Assembly: GCA_020402865.1 (NCBI GenBank) | Contig: JADBYT010000032.1 | Location: 1 to 59,248 of the forward strand | Reading direction: 5' to 3' | Source of the DNA: Bacteroidota bacterium | Lineage (GTDB): Bacteria > Bacteroidota > Bacteroidia > Palsa-965 | DNA: 59,248 nt | In this document: positions 34,174 through 43,354 of the stretch, one piece after another | Layout of the letters: every line of letters starts with the position of its first letter | Position numbering within the stretch: the stretch's first letter is position 1 | Made by a program: the position numbers and the translations under genes | The notes under the pieces: generated by a model | What the model was told of the DNA's origin: nothing | Database searches by the model: none | Seen by the model: the letters and a program-made list of their open reading frames with translations, nothing else

Positions 34174-35303
34174 CAAAGTCGTTTGGCGAGTTGCGGCACC
34201 ATTGCCTCTTTCCACGCGCGGAAGCTGCCGTCGATAATGCGTGTGCGCGCTTCGCCCACCAGATCGAGGTAAAAGGCGAGGTTATGCACTGATGCAATCA
34301 TGGCGCCAAGCATTTCGTCGCTGTGCATGAGGTGGCGCAGGTAGGCGCGTGTGTAGCGCAGGTCGTGTGCCGATTTTCCTTCGGGGTCGAGCGGGCTGTG
34401 GTCGTTTTTCCACTTCTCGTTGCGGATGTTGATGATGCCCTGCCAGGTAAACAGCAGTCCGTGACGAGCATTGCGCGTAGGCAGCACACAGTCGAACATA
34501 TCCACACCTGCCGCAATGCCTTCGAGAATATTGGCCGGCGTGCCCACACCCATCAGGTAGCGCGGCTTGCCGGCAGGCAGAATATCGCACACCAGCTCGG
34601 TGAGTTCGTACATTACTTCGGCCGGTTCGCCCACCGAGAGGCCGCCAATGGCATTGCCTTCGCGGTTTTGTGCGGCCACAAATTCGGCCGAACGGATGCG
34701 CAGGTCTTTGTACGTGCTGCCCTGCACAATGGGAAACAACGTCTGGCTGTAGCCGTATTTAGGCTCGGTACTGTCGAACCGGTCAATGCAGCGTGTAAGC
34801 CAGCGGTGTGTCATTTCCATCGACTTGCGCGCATACTCGTAATCGCACGGGTACGGTGCGCATTCGTCAAACGCCATGATAATATCTGCGCCAATGGTGC
34901 GCTGAATGTCCATCACGCCTTCGGGTGTAAAGAAATGCTTCGACCCGTCGATGTGCGAGGTAAACTTTGCGCCTTCTTCGGTGAGCTTGCGTTTGTGCGA
35001 AAGCGAATACACCTGAAACCCGCCGCTGTCGGTAAGGATGGGCCGGTTCCAGCTGTTGAATTTATGCAGGCCGCCGGCTTTTTCAAGCACATCGAGGCCC
35101 GGGCGCAGGTAGAGGTGATAGGTATTGCCGAGAATAATCTGCGCGCGGATTTCGTTTTCGAGCTCGCCCTGATGCACGGCTTTCACGGTTCCGGCGGTGC
35201 CCACAGGCATGAAAATAGGCGTTTGAATGCGGCCGTGGTCGGTCACAATTTCGCCGGCTCGGGCTTTGCTGTGCGGGTCGGTATGCTGGAGGGTAAACTG
35301 CAT
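34173..35303 (-). CDS. tgt: tRNA-guanine transglycosylase
   Basis: A 376-aa enzyme that swaps guanine 34 of tRNAs with GUN anticodons for the queuosine precursor. Signature blocks: TPIFMPVGTAGTVKAV, ILGNTYHLYLRPG, ILTDSGGFQVYSL with the active-site aspartate, IGADIIMAFDECAPYP, and the catalytic region FDCVLPTRNARHG. The zinc site of bacterial Tgt (PECDC-x-x-C ... H) is changed: the segment reads LDPEGKSAHDLRYTRAYLRH, with the cysteines replaced, while the later VHNLAFYLDLVGEAR is kept. I believe several Bacteroidota Tgt share this loss, but that is from memory. It overlaps the LptF/G start and follows tyrS by four bases. Confidence 0.95.
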   Translation of the reverse strand: MQFTLQHTDPHSKARAGEIVTDHGRIQTPIFMPVGTAGTVKAVHQGELENEIRAQIILGNTYHLYLRPGLDVLEKAGGLHKFNSWNRPILTDSGGFQVYSLSHKRKLTEEGAKFTSHIDGSKHFFTPEGVMDIQRTIGADIIMAFDECAPYPCDYEYARKSMEMTHRWLTRCIDRFDSTEPKYGYSQTLFPIVQGSTYKDLRIRSAEFVAAQNREGNAIGGLSVGEPAEVMYELTELVCDILPAGKPRYLMGVGTPANILEGIAAGVDMFDCVLPTRNARHGLLFTWQGIINIRNEKWKNDHSPLDPEGKSAHDLRYTRAYLRHLMHSDEMLGAMIASVHNLAFYLDLVGEARTRIIDGSFRAWKEAMVPQLAKRL

Positions 35304-35307
35304 AATG

Positions 35308-36609
35308 TTACACTACGCGCACAAGCAGGTAGTCTTTTTTTCCTTTGCTGAGCAGCAGGTAGCGGTTGTTGAGCAGATCGTCTTTGGTAATGGTGCGGGC
35401 TGGGTCGCTGAGCTTTTCCTTGTTGAGTGAAAAGCCGTTTCCCTGCATGGCGCGTCTTACTTCGCCGTTTGAAGCGTAGTAGCCGGTTTGCGCCACCAGC
35501 AGATCCACAATGTTAATGCCTGTTTCGAGCAGCGTGGCTTCTACTTCTTTCTGCGGCACATCGGCAAACACGCCTTCAAAATCCTCGTCGCTGAATTTGC
35601 GGAGTGTGTCAATGGTGCCTTTGCCAAAGAGAATACCGCTGGCTTCGATGGCGGTTTGCAGGGCTTCTTCGGAGTGTACGCGGCGCGTAATGTCTTCGGC
35701 AAGTGCTTTCTGCAACACACGGCGGCCCGGATCCTGTGCATGTTCGGCTTCGAGCGCTTCAATTTCTGCGCGCGTTTTGAGCGTGAAAATGCGGATGTAC
35801 TTTTTCACGTCTTCATCGCCGGCATTAAGCCAGAACTGGTAAAACGTGTAGGGCGAAGTACGTTTGGGATCGAGCCAGATATTGCCTTTTTCGGTTTTGC
35901 CAAACTTTTGTCCGTCGGCCTTCTTAATGAGCGGCGTGGTGAGCGCAAAGGCATCTTCGCCACCGGCTTTTTTACGAATGAGCTCTGTGCCGGTGGTAAT
36001 ATTTCCCCACTGGTCAGAACCGCCCATCTGCAGTTTCACGTCGTGGTTTTTCCAGAGGTGGTAGTAATCGTAGCCCTGAATAAGCTGGTACGTAAATTCG
36101 GTAAACGACATGCCCTCGGCGCCTTCGCTGCCGTCGATGCGGCGTTTCACTGAGTCTTTGGAGAGCATGTAGTTTACGGTGATGTATTTGCCTACATCGC
36201 GTATGAAGCCGAGAAAATCAATCGACTTGAACCAGTCGTAGTTGTTTACAATTTCGGCTGCGTTTTCGCCGCAGTTGAAGTCGAGGAATTTCTCAAGCTG
36301 CGCGCGCTGGCAGCTGAGGTTGTGCTGGAGAATGGTTTCGTCGAGCAGGTTGCGTTCCTGCGATTTGCCTGAAGGGTCGCCAACCATGCCGGTAGCGCCG
36401 CCCACCAGGGCAATGGGTTTATGTCCGGCCTGCTGAAAATGCAGCAGGGTCATAATCTGCACTAAGTTGCCCACGCCGAGCGAATCAGCCGTAGGGTCGA
36501 AGCCGATATAGCCTTTTACCATTTGGCTGGTAAGCAGTTTTTCGGCACCCGGAGTTACATCATGTAGCATGCCCCGCCAGCGGAGCTCTTCAATAAAATT
36601 GGTATGCAT
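35308..36609 (-). CDS. tyrS: Tyrosyl-tRNA synthetase
   Basis: A 433-aa class I synthetase that charges tRNA-Tyr. The N-terminal half has [29 protein letters not shown], the tyrosine-pocket GYDYYHLW and [15 protein letters not shown]. The second ATP motif is KFGKTEKGN (KMSKS equivalent), and an S4-like RNA-binding domain ends the protein ([19 protein letters not shown]). Oddity: where TyrRS normally has HIGH/HVGN, this reads G45-V-G-N48, so the first histidine of the signature is a glycine. It heads the operon with tgt and the LptF/G permease, and its own -7 box lies seven bases before the ATG. Confidence 0.95.
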   Translation of the reverse strand: MHTNFIEELRWRGMLHDVTPGAEKLLTSQMVKGYIGFDPTADSLGVGNLVQIMTLLHFQQAGHKPIALVGGATGMVGDPSGKSQERNLLDETILQHNLSCQRAQLEKFLDFNCGENAAEIVNNYDWFKSIDFLGFIRDVGKYITVNYMLSKDSVKRRIDGSEGAEGMSFTEFTYQLIQGYDYYHLWKNHDVKLQMGGSDQWGNITTGTELIRKKAGGEDAFALTTPLIKKADGQKFGKTEKGNIWLDPKRTSPYTFYQFWLNAGDEDVKKYIRIFTLKTRAEIEALEAEHAQDPGRRVLQKALAEDITRRVHSEEALQTAIEASGILFGKGTIDTLRKFSDEDFEGVFADVPQKEVEATLLETGINIVDLLVAQTGYYASNGEVRRAMQGNGFSLNKEKLSDPARTITKDDLLNNRYLLLSKGKKDYLLVRVV

Positions 36610-36616
36610 AGCGGGG

Positions 36617-36624
36617 CAAAGATA
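36617..36624 (-). promoter_or_regulatory. Putative -7 box TATCTTTG before tyrS
   Basis: Exact TAnnTTTG match on the minus strand, seven bases before the ATG at 36609. It is the likely promoter for the tyrS-tgt-LptF/G operon, leaving almost no leader and no room for a T-box-type element. Confidence 0.5.
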
Positions 36625-36664
36625 CAGATTCGGCGGGCTTTACGGCATGTTTTTAAAACGGAAT

Positions 36665-36693
36665 GCCCCCGCCTTCGATCCGAAAGCGGGGGC
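36665..36693 (-). terminator. Hairpin terminator after the propeller T9SS gene
   Basis: GCCCCCGC (36665-36672) pairs with GCGGGGGC (36686-36693), with a loop that can extend the stem. Minus-strand bases after it are T-rich. It separates the cargo gene from tyrS. Confidence 0.65.
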
Positions 36694-36712
36694 CGGCAGT
36701 TTGCTGCGAACA

Positions 36713-38503
36713 TTACTGCCCCGTCTGCACAAACGGAATGTGGCTGATCTGTGTTTTCCCCCTGACAGACAGCACATAACAACCGCTTCCCAGTGTAGCT
36801 GAATCAACTGTGAAGCTTAACATTCCTGCAGCAATTGTGCGTTGCATAACTAACTGACCGGAAAAGTTGGTTATGGTGACAATAAGTTCGCCATCGGCTT
36901 GCGGAATTTCAATGTGCAGTATGCCGGAAGCGGGATTGGGCCACAGCCGCACGAGGCCGTCAGATACCGGCTCCGCAACAGAATTAGGTTGCAGGGTGCC
37001 GCTGCGGGCAAGCATCAGGCTGTAAAAACCGCCCTGCGGCTGATACGGATTCTGTAACGAAAATTGTGAGCCTACTGTAGTGGTTGCACTGCTGAATTGC
37101 CCGGTACACACCATTTTCCCGAAATCATCGTAAGTTACACCGGTAAACCACTGCTGTATATTACCCCGCATGTCGAGCGCGCGCTGCACATTGCCCAACG
37201 TGTCAAGCTCCATCAGGTAACCGCAGGTGGCAGGACCAAACTGAGTCATGGTTTGCGGCAGGGTAATGGCATCGAAACCGGTGTTTCCGCTGTAAATGCC
37301 GCAGGCTGCAATGCGGCTCAGATCAGGACTTATTGCCCAGCCTGCAGACACCGCAACGCCCAGGGGAGTATTCCCGTATCCCTTACCCAAAACAGGCATA
37401 CCATTGGTGGCATCAATTTTAAATAAGAATACCTTGAGACTATCCGGGTTTTGCGGGTTTTGAGGTGATGAAACCGTGTAAATACTGTCATACACCACAT
37501 TAAATCCCTGATAGGTGCCACCCACATACAAATTCCCTGAATGATCGGGCATCACGCCGGTGACTTCATCATATGTAAACTCGCCAAAATGATAGCCGCG
37601 AATGGCTCTTGCCCACAGAAAATTACCGGTGCTTCCGTCTAAAGCGGCACAAAATCCCTCTTCACCATTGGCTACATGTAGTGTGGTTGCTCCGAGGACA
37701 TGCTTTAAACTGCCGATTTTGCCACCGATAAATACGGTATTGTTCTGATCGGCGCTGATGTCAAGCCCTTCGTCATACAACCCCGGTTCAGTGCCCGGCC
37801 CCGAACCACTCAGCCACATACAGTTTCCAAGCGGATCAAATTTAGCCGCAAATACATTGCTGCCTGAAAGCAAAGAGTCTTTCTGTAACGTAAGGCAATG
37901 ACTGCCAAAGCAAATGGAGTCAGTACTGAAACTGCCTGTGACCAGCACATTGTCCTGCGTGTCTATGGTAATTGAATTTATTTTGTTTTCGAAATACCAC
38001 GGGAGGCTGTTTACTGATCGCATCTGCACCGCCTGAAGGCATTGTCCGCCAGGTGAAAATTTTGCCCAGTATCCGCTCGAAAATGTACCCGGCGATTGAG
38101 TAAGTGTGAACGCGCCAAACGTAAGTGAAGGACTGTCGAAAATTCCGCAGATGTACACATTGTTGTCGGAGTCCACGGCAATGTCGAAACTCCGGTCGTA
38201 GCCGCTTTCCCCAAATGATTTTGCCCAGATTAAGTTGCCCGAAGAATCATGTTTGGTGAGGAAGATATCGGGGTAAAAAGCCGAGAACGCTGTGAGTGTG
38301 TCACTGCCAATGTACATACGATCGAGAAACTGACCTGTGGTATAAATATTTCCGCCATCGTCAGTTACTACGGTAGATGAAAGTATGCTGGCTCCCTGAC
38401 TGTTTCCCTGTCTGATCCAGCTCATAGGAATGGTTTGTGAAACAAGCTGTACACTTCCTGCAAGCAGTATAATTGCACAAAAGAAAATGAATCGGGAACG
38501 CAT
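36713..38503 (-). CDS. T9SS-secreted SBBP/beta-propeller surface protein
   Basis: A 596-aa protein with a signal peptide (MRSRFIFFCAIILLAGSVQL, cleavage near VSQ). The body repeats blade-like units in which 'D-x-x-G-N-x-Y-x-x-G' alternates with '(A/V)K-(F/H)D-x-x-G-x-x-x-W', for example VTDDGGNIYTTGQF, KHDSSGNLIWAKSFG, VDSDNNVYICGIFDSP, KFDPLGNCMWLSGSG. This is the pattern of SBBP and two-bladed-repeat propellers. The C-terminal T9SS sorting domain is VRLWPNPASGILHIEI ... ITNFSGQLVMQRTI ... GSGCYVLSVRGKTQISH. It is likely surface-attached; binding partner unknown. It is divergent from the 497-aa helical-protein gene across 150 bp. Confidence 0.88.
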   Translation of the reverse strand: MRSRFIFFCAIILLAGSVQLVSQTIPMSWIRQGNSQGASILSSTVVTDDGGNIYTTGQFLDRMYIGSDTLTAFSAFYPDIFLTKHDSSGNLIWAKSFGESGYDRSFDIAVDSDNNVYICGIFDSPSLTFGAFTLTQSPGTFSSGYWAKFSPGGQCLQAVQMRSVNSLPWYFENKINSITIDTQDNVLVTGSFSTDSICFGSHCLTLQKDSLLSGSNVFAAKFDPLGNCMWLSGSGPGTEPGLYDEGLDISADQNNTVFIGGKIGSLKHVLGATTLHVANGEEGFCAALDGSTGNFLWARAIRGYHFGEFTYDEVTGVMPDHSGNLYVGGTYQGFNVVYDSIYTVSSPQNPQNPDSLKVFLFKIDATNGMPVLGKGYGNTPLGVAVSAGWAISPDLSRIAACGIYSGNTGFDAITLPQTMTQFGPATCGYLMELDTLGNVQRALDMRGNIQQWFTGVTYDDFGKMVCTGQFSSATTTVGSQFSLQNPYQPQGGFYSLMLARSGTLQPNSVAEPVSDGLVRLWPNPASGILHIEIPQADGELIVTITNFSGQLVMQRTIAAGMLSFTVDSATLGSGCYVLSVRGKTQISHIPFVQTGQ

Positions 38504-38653
38504 AGTTGTTTTGTTAAATTATTTACGCTGCAAAACAACTCACTATAATGCTTCCGGTTATTTCCGGTTGAATTTAGAATTCATGTTAGGAATTTTTTTT
38601 GTAATTTTAAATGATTGATATACAAGTAATAAAACTAAATTTAGATAGTACTT

Positions 38654-40147
38654 ATGAATGATATTTCTACACTTGTTAAATCATTGGTTCCGGGTGAAAA
38701 AAGGTTTTTCAGTTTACTTAATTCACATTATGAACGCGGTCATGTGCCTGATCATCTCGAACTGTTTCATGCAATTGTCCGGGCGGATGAACGTTCTGAA
38801 AAAGACTTTCTGCGTAAGCACAGGAATAAATCATTTGTACGTTTTTTTGCAGCCAATAAGCACAAGTTGTGGCAGCGGGTATTAAATGCACTTGTGCACT
38901 ATCATGAAGATGAAGTGCTTTCGCTGCGTATGCGTAAACAAATAGCACAGGCCGAACTGCTTTTTTACCGGCATTTCCATAAGGAGTCCGCCAAACTTCT
39001 TTTCAAAACGATAGACCTTTGTAATCAGGCCGGTTTGCATGAAATTGAGCTTGACGCAGTCAATCTGCTGATGCGTATTTATGTGCAGGAAAGCGCAGAC
39101 CGTTTTGCCGATTTGAACAGTAAGAAGCGTGAATTGCTTGCTGTGCTTGATGAAATACAACAGTATTCGGAGTTACTGGCCCATGTCATTGAAATTACAA
39201 ATGGATTTACCGGTACAACGCATGCCGGTTCGGAACGTGCAGTGTGGCTGCTTGAGCATGAATTGATGCAGCAGACGCATAAACCCCGGAGTATAAGGGC
39301 TGAAATACTAAGGCACAGTATTTACGTACAGTACTATTATGCATCGCGTATAAACACGCCTCAACTGATTGTTCACAGCGAACAAATGCTTGAGCTGTTT
39401 ACTGCAAATAAGTGGATTGCCGCAGCTCACCTGCCTGAGTTAACAGCCGTACTGATGAATAACCTCAGCAATTACTATGTTCAGCGCGACACAGTAAAAC
39501 TGACAGCCTTGCTGAAGCATGCCGAAGGTATTCTGAATAAAGGCATATCACGCAGTGGCTATCTGCCTTTACTTATTGATTCAATGTTTATACTGGGCAA
39601 ATTATACCTCTGCAATCTGGAAGGCAATTTTGAGAAGGCACTGAAACTGGAAAAGCAGGTACTTCATTTTTCAAATGAGTTGCTGAAAATTGGCCATCCG
39701 CGTTCGTATATGCTGATCTATAATTTTGTAATTGCCTGTTTACTGGCAGGGAATTACCGGAAGCCGATACGTGTGCTTGCAATGGCAGATGCATTAAGGG
39801 AACAGTATTATGGTGATGTACGATTCAGACAGCTGAATTACCTGCTTATGTTTTGTTACCTGAAAACAGGAGGATATGAGTTGTTGCGAAGTGTGCTTAC
39901 TGCTATAAATGAACAACAGGGTAAAAGAACCATCAGCGAGGCGGAACGCTATTTACAGGTATTTTATCAGCAGGTTGCAAAGGGTGTGCAGGTGAAAATA
40001 CGGCAGCTGATAAAAGCACTTGAAAATAAATGGGAGAGCCTGAAAACGGAAGAGGATGTTCTGTTTTTTCAGCATAATCAATCACTACGTGTATTATTGA
40101 GGGCACAATTAAAGGGTACCGATTTTGCCAGTGAGTGGAACCGTTAA
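38654..40147 (+). CDS. Large alpha-helical protein, paralogue of the 13111-14583 product
   Basis: A 497-aa soluble, helix-rich protein without signal peptide or membrane segment. N-terminal motif LVKSLVPGEKRFFSLLNS aligns with that of the 490-aa protein at 13111-14583, and the following helices share spacing of K/F/L/H positions. The central part (about 120-420) has helix pairs suggesting a TPR-like superhelix, for example LMNNLSNYYVQRDTVKLTAL and LGKLYLCNLEGNFEKALKLE. It is cytosolic. The gene is divergent from a T9SS propeller cargo gene, while its paralogue lies upstream of two T9SS cargo genes. No catalytic motif was recognised; a scaffold or regulator is a guess. Confidence 0.65.
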   Translation: MNDISTLVKSLVPGEKRFFSLLNSHYERGHVPDHLELFHAIVRADERSEKDFLRKHRNKSFVRFFAANKHKLWQRVLNALVHYHEDEVLSLRMRKQIAQAELLFYRHFHKESAKLLFKTIDLCNQAGLHEIELDAVNLLMRIYVQESADRFADLNSKKRELLAVLDEIQQYSELLAHVIEITNGFTGTTHAGSERAVWLLEHELMQQTHKPRSIRAEILRHSIYVQYYYASRINTPQLIVHSEQMLELFTANKWIAAAHLPELTAVLMNNLSNYYVQRDTVKLTALLKHAEGILNKGISRSGYLPLLIDSMFILGKLYLCNLEGNFEKALKLEKQVLHFSNELLKIGHPRSYMLIYNFVIACLLAGNYRKPIRVLAMADALREQYYGDVRFRQLNYLLMFCYLKTGGYELLRSVLTAINEQQGKRTISEAERYLQVFYQQVAKGVQVKIRQLIKALENKWESLKTEEDVLFFQHNQSLRVLLRAQLKGTDFASEWNR

Positions 40148-40245
40148 TTTTGTGCGTGTTCGTGCATGGATGCATACCGGAACCGGTTAAATTGATTTAA
40201 TACGGTAAGTGAAAGGTAAACAGGGTTCAATTGCTAAAGGCTGAG

Positions 40246-40253
40246 TATCTTTG
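40246..40253 (+). promoter_or_regulatory. Putative -7 box TATCTTTG before the SDR gene
   Basis: Exact TAnnTTTG match ending five bases before the ATG at 40259. It suggests a nearly leaderless mRNA. Confidence 0.5.
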
Positions 40254-40258
40254 CAGCC

Positions 40259-41269
40259 ATGATTCTGCTCACCGGCGCTACAGGAATGCTGGGTGCACAC
40301 ATTGCACTCGAACTGCTTCGCAGCGGTGAAGCCGTGCGTGGGTTGAAACGTGAGCAAAGCAGCACGGCGGTGGCAAAGTCGGTATTTGCCTATTACGGTG
40401 CCGAAGCGTTGTTCGGGAAAATAGAATGGGCCACCGGCGATGTGCTCGATATGCAAAGCCTTGAAGAAGCCATGCAGGGTGTGCACAAAGTGGTACACGC
40501 AGCAGCACTGGTATCTTTCGATCCGAAGGAGCGCAATGCACTCTGGCGCATCAATGGCGAAGGCACGGCCAATGTGGTAAATGCCGCGCTGTACTGCGGT
40601 GTGGAACGGCTGGTGCATATCAGTTCCATTGCAGCACTCGGCGGTAACGAGTTCGGGGCGGTGATTGATGAAGAAGCCTGGTGGAAAAATGCGCCCGGCA
40701 ATACGCAGTATGCCATTTCGAAATACAATGCCGAGCGTGAAGTATGGCGCGGCGTGGAAGAAGGGCTTGATGTGGTTATCCTCAATCCGTCCTACATCAT
40801 CGGCCCCGGCGATGCCACGCGCAGCAGCAATGTTATTTTTCCTATTGCGCACAAAGGCACAGCGTGGTTTACCGAAGGTGTGACAGGCTATGTGGATGCC
40901 CGCGATGTGGCTGCTGCTGCGCTCTGGGCGCTGAACTGTAACCGCACTGCCGAACGTTTCATCATAAACGCTGAAAACATTACTTACCATCGCTTTCTCG
41001 ATTACCTCATGCAGCAGTTTGGTCATAAGCCCACCAGCCGCGCACTTAAACCGTGGATGACCAGCCTTGCCTGGCGCATGGAAAAGCTACTGCGCCTGTT
41101 TGGCCGAAAACCCGCCCTCACCCGCGAAACTGCCCGCGTGCTGCACACCGTAAACCGTTTTGGCGGAAGCAAACTGGCTCAGGCCATGCCGCTCAGCTAC
41201 AGAACTGTGGAAGAAGCGGTAAAAAATGCCGTGCCGTTTTACAAGACCTCACTTTCTCACCCGCATTAA
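40259..41269 (+). CDS. NAD(P)-dependent epimerase/dehydratase (extended SDR)
   Basis: A 336-aa extended short-chain dehydrogenase. The Rossmann motif GxxGxxG is G6-A-T-G9-M-L-G12. DVLD for adenine binding, HAAALVSF, and the catalytic YxxxK as Y151-A-I-S-K155 preceded by SSIAALGG (serine donor) are all in place. LNPSYIIGPGD (about 178) is typical of the dihydroflavonol-reductase-like/3-beta-HSD branch. It probably oxidises or reduces an NDP-sugar or other carbonyl substrate, which the sequence does not identify. The N-terminus starts directly at the first beta strand, supporting the ATG at 40259. A thioesterase gene follows 29 bases later on the same strand. Confidence 0.9.
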   Translation: MILLTGATGMLGAHIALELLRSGEAVRGLKREQSSTAVAKSVFAYYGAEALFGKIEWATGDVLDMQSLEEAMQGVHKVVHAAALVSFDPKERNALWRINGEGTANVVNAALYCGVERLVHISSIAALGGNEFGAVIDEEAWWKNAPGNTQYAISKYNAEREVWRGVEEGLDVVILNPSYIIGPGDATRSSNVIFPIAHKGTAWFTEGVTGYVDARDVAAAALWALNCNRTAERFIINAENITYHRFLDYLMQQFGHKPTSRALKPWMTSLAWRMEKLLRLFGRKPALTRETARVLHTVNRFGGSKLAQAMPLSYRTVEEAVKNAVPFYKTSLSHPH

Positions 41270-41298
41270 CAAGACCTGCATCTGCACATACATCCGTT

Positions 41299-41808
41299 AT
41301 GAAATCAAGAAAACCTTCCGATTCGCTGGCCATCTCCACCCATCACGTACTGCCCAACGATACCAACAACCTGAACAATCTTTTCGGCGGCCGCCTGCTG
41401 GAGTGGATGGATGTAATTGCGGCCGTATCGGCTCACCGCCATTGCCGCCGTGTAGTGGTTACAGCTACGGTTAACCACGTGGCCTTTCACCAGCCTATTC
41501 CCTACGGAAGCATCGTTACGCTCGAAGCAAAAGTTTCGCGTGCGTTTTCTTCGTCAATGGAAGTGTTTATTGACGTGTTTGTAGAAAACCCGGTAACCGG
41601 CGAGAAGGTGCAAAGCAACGAAGCCATTTACACCTTTGTGGCGGTTGATCAGAACGGATCGCCGCTGCCTGTGCCGCCCATTGAGCCGGAAACGGAAGAG
41701 GAGAAAAAGCGTTTCGACGGTGCACTGCGCCGCCGCCAGCTTGCACTTATTCTGGCCGGTAAAATGAACCCGCACGAAGCTACTGAGCTGAAGGCGTTGT
41801 TTGTGTAA
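41299..41808 (+). CDS. Acyl-CoA thioesterase, hot-dog fold
   Basis: The ATG at 41299 gives 169 aa; a longer frame from 41053 lies inside the SDR gene and is rejected. The hot-dog signature is LPNDTNNLNNLFGGRLLEWM followed by DVIAAVSAHRHC, with the helix D/N residues used in catalysis by this family (YciA/ACOT type). VVTATVNHVAFHQPIPYGS and AIYTFVAVD complete the fold. It hydrolyses acyl-CoA thioesters in the cytosol; chain preference is unknown. It lies between the SDR and the RimJ/RimL-like acetyltransferase, with short gaps, so the three may be cotranscribed. Confidence 0.9.
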   Translation: MKSRKPSDSLAISTHHVLPNDTNNLNNLFGGRLLEWMDVIAAVSAHRHCRRVVVTATVNHVAFHQPIPYGSIVTLEAKVSRAFSSSMEVFIDVFVENPVTGEKVQSNEAIYTFVAVDQNGSPLPVPPIEPETEEEKKRFDGALRRRQLALILAGKMNPHEATELKALFV

Positions 41809-41817
41809 AAAGCAGTT

Positions 41818-42312
41818 ATGTATTTGCTGCACACCACGCGCCTGCACATGCGCGAACTTACCGAAGCCGATGCGCCTTTCATGTACCGCATGATGAACAG
41901 CGAAGGCTGGCTTCAGTTTATCGGCGACAGGCACATACGCACGCACGACGATGCAGCGGCATACCTGCGCAACGTGTATATTCCGCATTATGCCACACAC
42001 AGCTTCGGATTTTATGTGGTGAGCCTGATTGACAATGATGAACCGCTTGGGCTTTGCGGCCTTATCAAGCGCGACGGACTGGAGGATGTGGACATTGGTT
42101 TTGCATTTTTGCCCGAATATCAGGGCAAAGGCTATGCGCTGGAAGCCGCAAAAGAAGTTATGAATTTTGCCGCAACCAAAGGCATTTCAAACGTGGTGGC
42201 CATCACTACTCCCGATAACGAAAAGTCTGTTGCACTGCTCCGCAAAATCGGTTTTACGCAGCAAACAGCAATAGTAATGAACGACGAAAGTCTGTTGCTG
42301 CACACAAAGTAG
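41818..42312 (+). CDS. RimJ/RimL-type GNAT acetyltransferase
   Basis: A 164-aa GNAT protein beginning MYLLHTTRLHMRELTEADAP, the usual N-terminus of the RimJ/RimL branch. The pantetheine-binding motif A is IGFAFLPEYQGKGYALEAAK (about residues 95-114) with Q-G-K-G, followed by GISNVVAITTPDNEKSVALL and the motif B strand KIGFTQQ. It likely acetylates a protein N-terminus or another amine, substrate unknown. It lies ten bases after the thioesterase stop. Its end is one base from the convergent acyltransferase gene, so the transcripts must overlap at the 3' ends. Confidence 0.9.
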   Translation: MYLLHTTRLHMRELTEADAPFMYRMMNSEGWLQFIGDRHIRTHDDAAAYLRNVYIPHYATHSFGFYVVSLIDNDEPLGLCGLIKRDGLEDVDIGFAFLPEYQGKGYALEAAKEVMNFAATKGISNVVAITTPDNEKSVALLRKIGFTQQTAIVMNDESLLLHTK

Positions 42313-42313
42313 T

Positions 42314-43354
42314 TCAGGCCACTTCGGCGGCTTCGCGGTGTTCTGCTGCTTCGTTGAGTTTGCGTGTGGTGTTTGGTGTGCTGCGGCCAATGCGCTGAGC
42401 CAGTTTCATAGCCGGTTTTTCAACCAGCATATACATAACCCACGCACTCATCACACTCAGCACAAATCCGGCCATAATAACCAGTACTTTTTGAAGTGGT
42501 GTATTCAGCTGGTGCGAAAGCAGGTTGATAATGGCTGAACCCGTTGCCGTGTGCACCAGATAAAGCGAATAAGAAATTTCGCCCAGCCATTCGGTTGCTG
42601 CCGTGCGCTTGCGGCCAAAAAAACTCACCAGCATCAGCGTGCCTATGCCAATACAAAGATCGGCAAATCCCTGCACGTGAAATACAACCAGCGCACACAT
42701 CAGGGTATAGGCAATGTATTCGTAGCGCGTAATTTTTTTATGCTGAAAAATTATCCACGCAATGCCTAACCCGAAATAGGGCGCCCAATGCAGGAAGAAA
42801 GCTTTTGAGGCAGGCAAAAACGGCATAACGGCAACTACAACAAAAAACAAGGCACGGTATCTTACACGTGGCTGCATCACCAGCGGGAAAAGCAGCGCAA
42901 GCGCAATGTAATACTGCACTTCAATGGCCAATGTCCAGAAAACCGGATTCAGCCAGTGTGCATGTGGTGTAAACGGAACCAGCCAGAATGCATTGGTGAA
43001 CATATTCCCCGCATCGGGCATGAGAAATCCGGGATTATTGCCCTGTGTATAGTTGCGAACCAGCAAATAGGCTACGGTTACACCCAGAGCAGCCCAGAAC
43101 GGAAGCATAATGCGCGTAAAACGTTTTGCCAGAAACACATGGGTTTTCCGCAGTGAAAAATCAGAGCGGAGCAGCGCAAGCGGAATGACAATTCCGGAGA
43201 GAATAAAAAATACCTGCACACCTTTCTCCCCCCAATGAAAAGCATCGGATATTGTCTCATTGCTTACGTAACCGGTGGTTGTACATACAAAATGATACAA
43301 ACACACCGATACTGCCGCCAGCCCCCGCAGCGAGTCGATTCCAGGTATGCGCAC
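42314..43354 (-). CDS. Acyltransferase 3 family membrane protein
   Basis: A 346-aa polytopic protein of the AT3 (OafA/NodX) family that moves acyl groups across or onto cell-envelope sugars. The N-terminal signature IPGIDSLRGLAAVSVCLYHF has the conserved R-x10-H pair, and the region FHWGEKGVQVFFILSGIVIP matches the second conserved block. RFTRIMLPFW follows. About nine to ten hydrophobic helices are visible. No SGNH domain is attached. The start codon is GTG. It converges with the RimJ/L-like gene and is followed upstream by a 357-bp gap. Substrate is probably a surface polysaccharide or glycolipid, but the neighbours give no hint. Confidence 0.88.
   Translation of the reverse strand: MRIPGIDSLRGLAAVSVCLYHFVCTTTGYVSNETISDAFHWGEKGVQVFFILSGIVIPLALLRSDFSLRKTHVFLAKRFTRIMLPFWAALGVTVAYLLVRNYTQGNNPGFLMPDAGNMFTNAFWLVPFTPHAHWLNPVFWTLAIEVQYYIALALLFPLVMQPRVRYRALFFVVVAVMPFLPASKAFFLHWAPYFGLGIAWIIFQHKKITRYEYIAYTLMCALVVFHVQGFADLCIGIGTLMLVSFFGRKRTAATEWLGEISYSLYLVHTATGSAIINLLSHQLNTPLQKVLVIMAGFVLSVMSAWVMYMLVEKPAMKLAQRIGRSTPNTTRKLNEAAEHREAAEVA

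Noticed and set aside
34323-35351. 342-codon frame opposite tgt
   Set aside because: The minus strand encodes a clear Tgt with all core motifs; the + frame has no recognisable domain.
40187-41026. 279-codon frame opposite the SDR gene
   Set aside because: Shadow of a clear Rossmann-fold gene; His/Cys/Arg-rich composition with no family signature.
41053-41298. N-terminal extension of the thioesterase
   Set aside because: It lies inside the SDR gene in another frame and is not hot-dog-like; the ATG at 41299 begins the family N-terminus.
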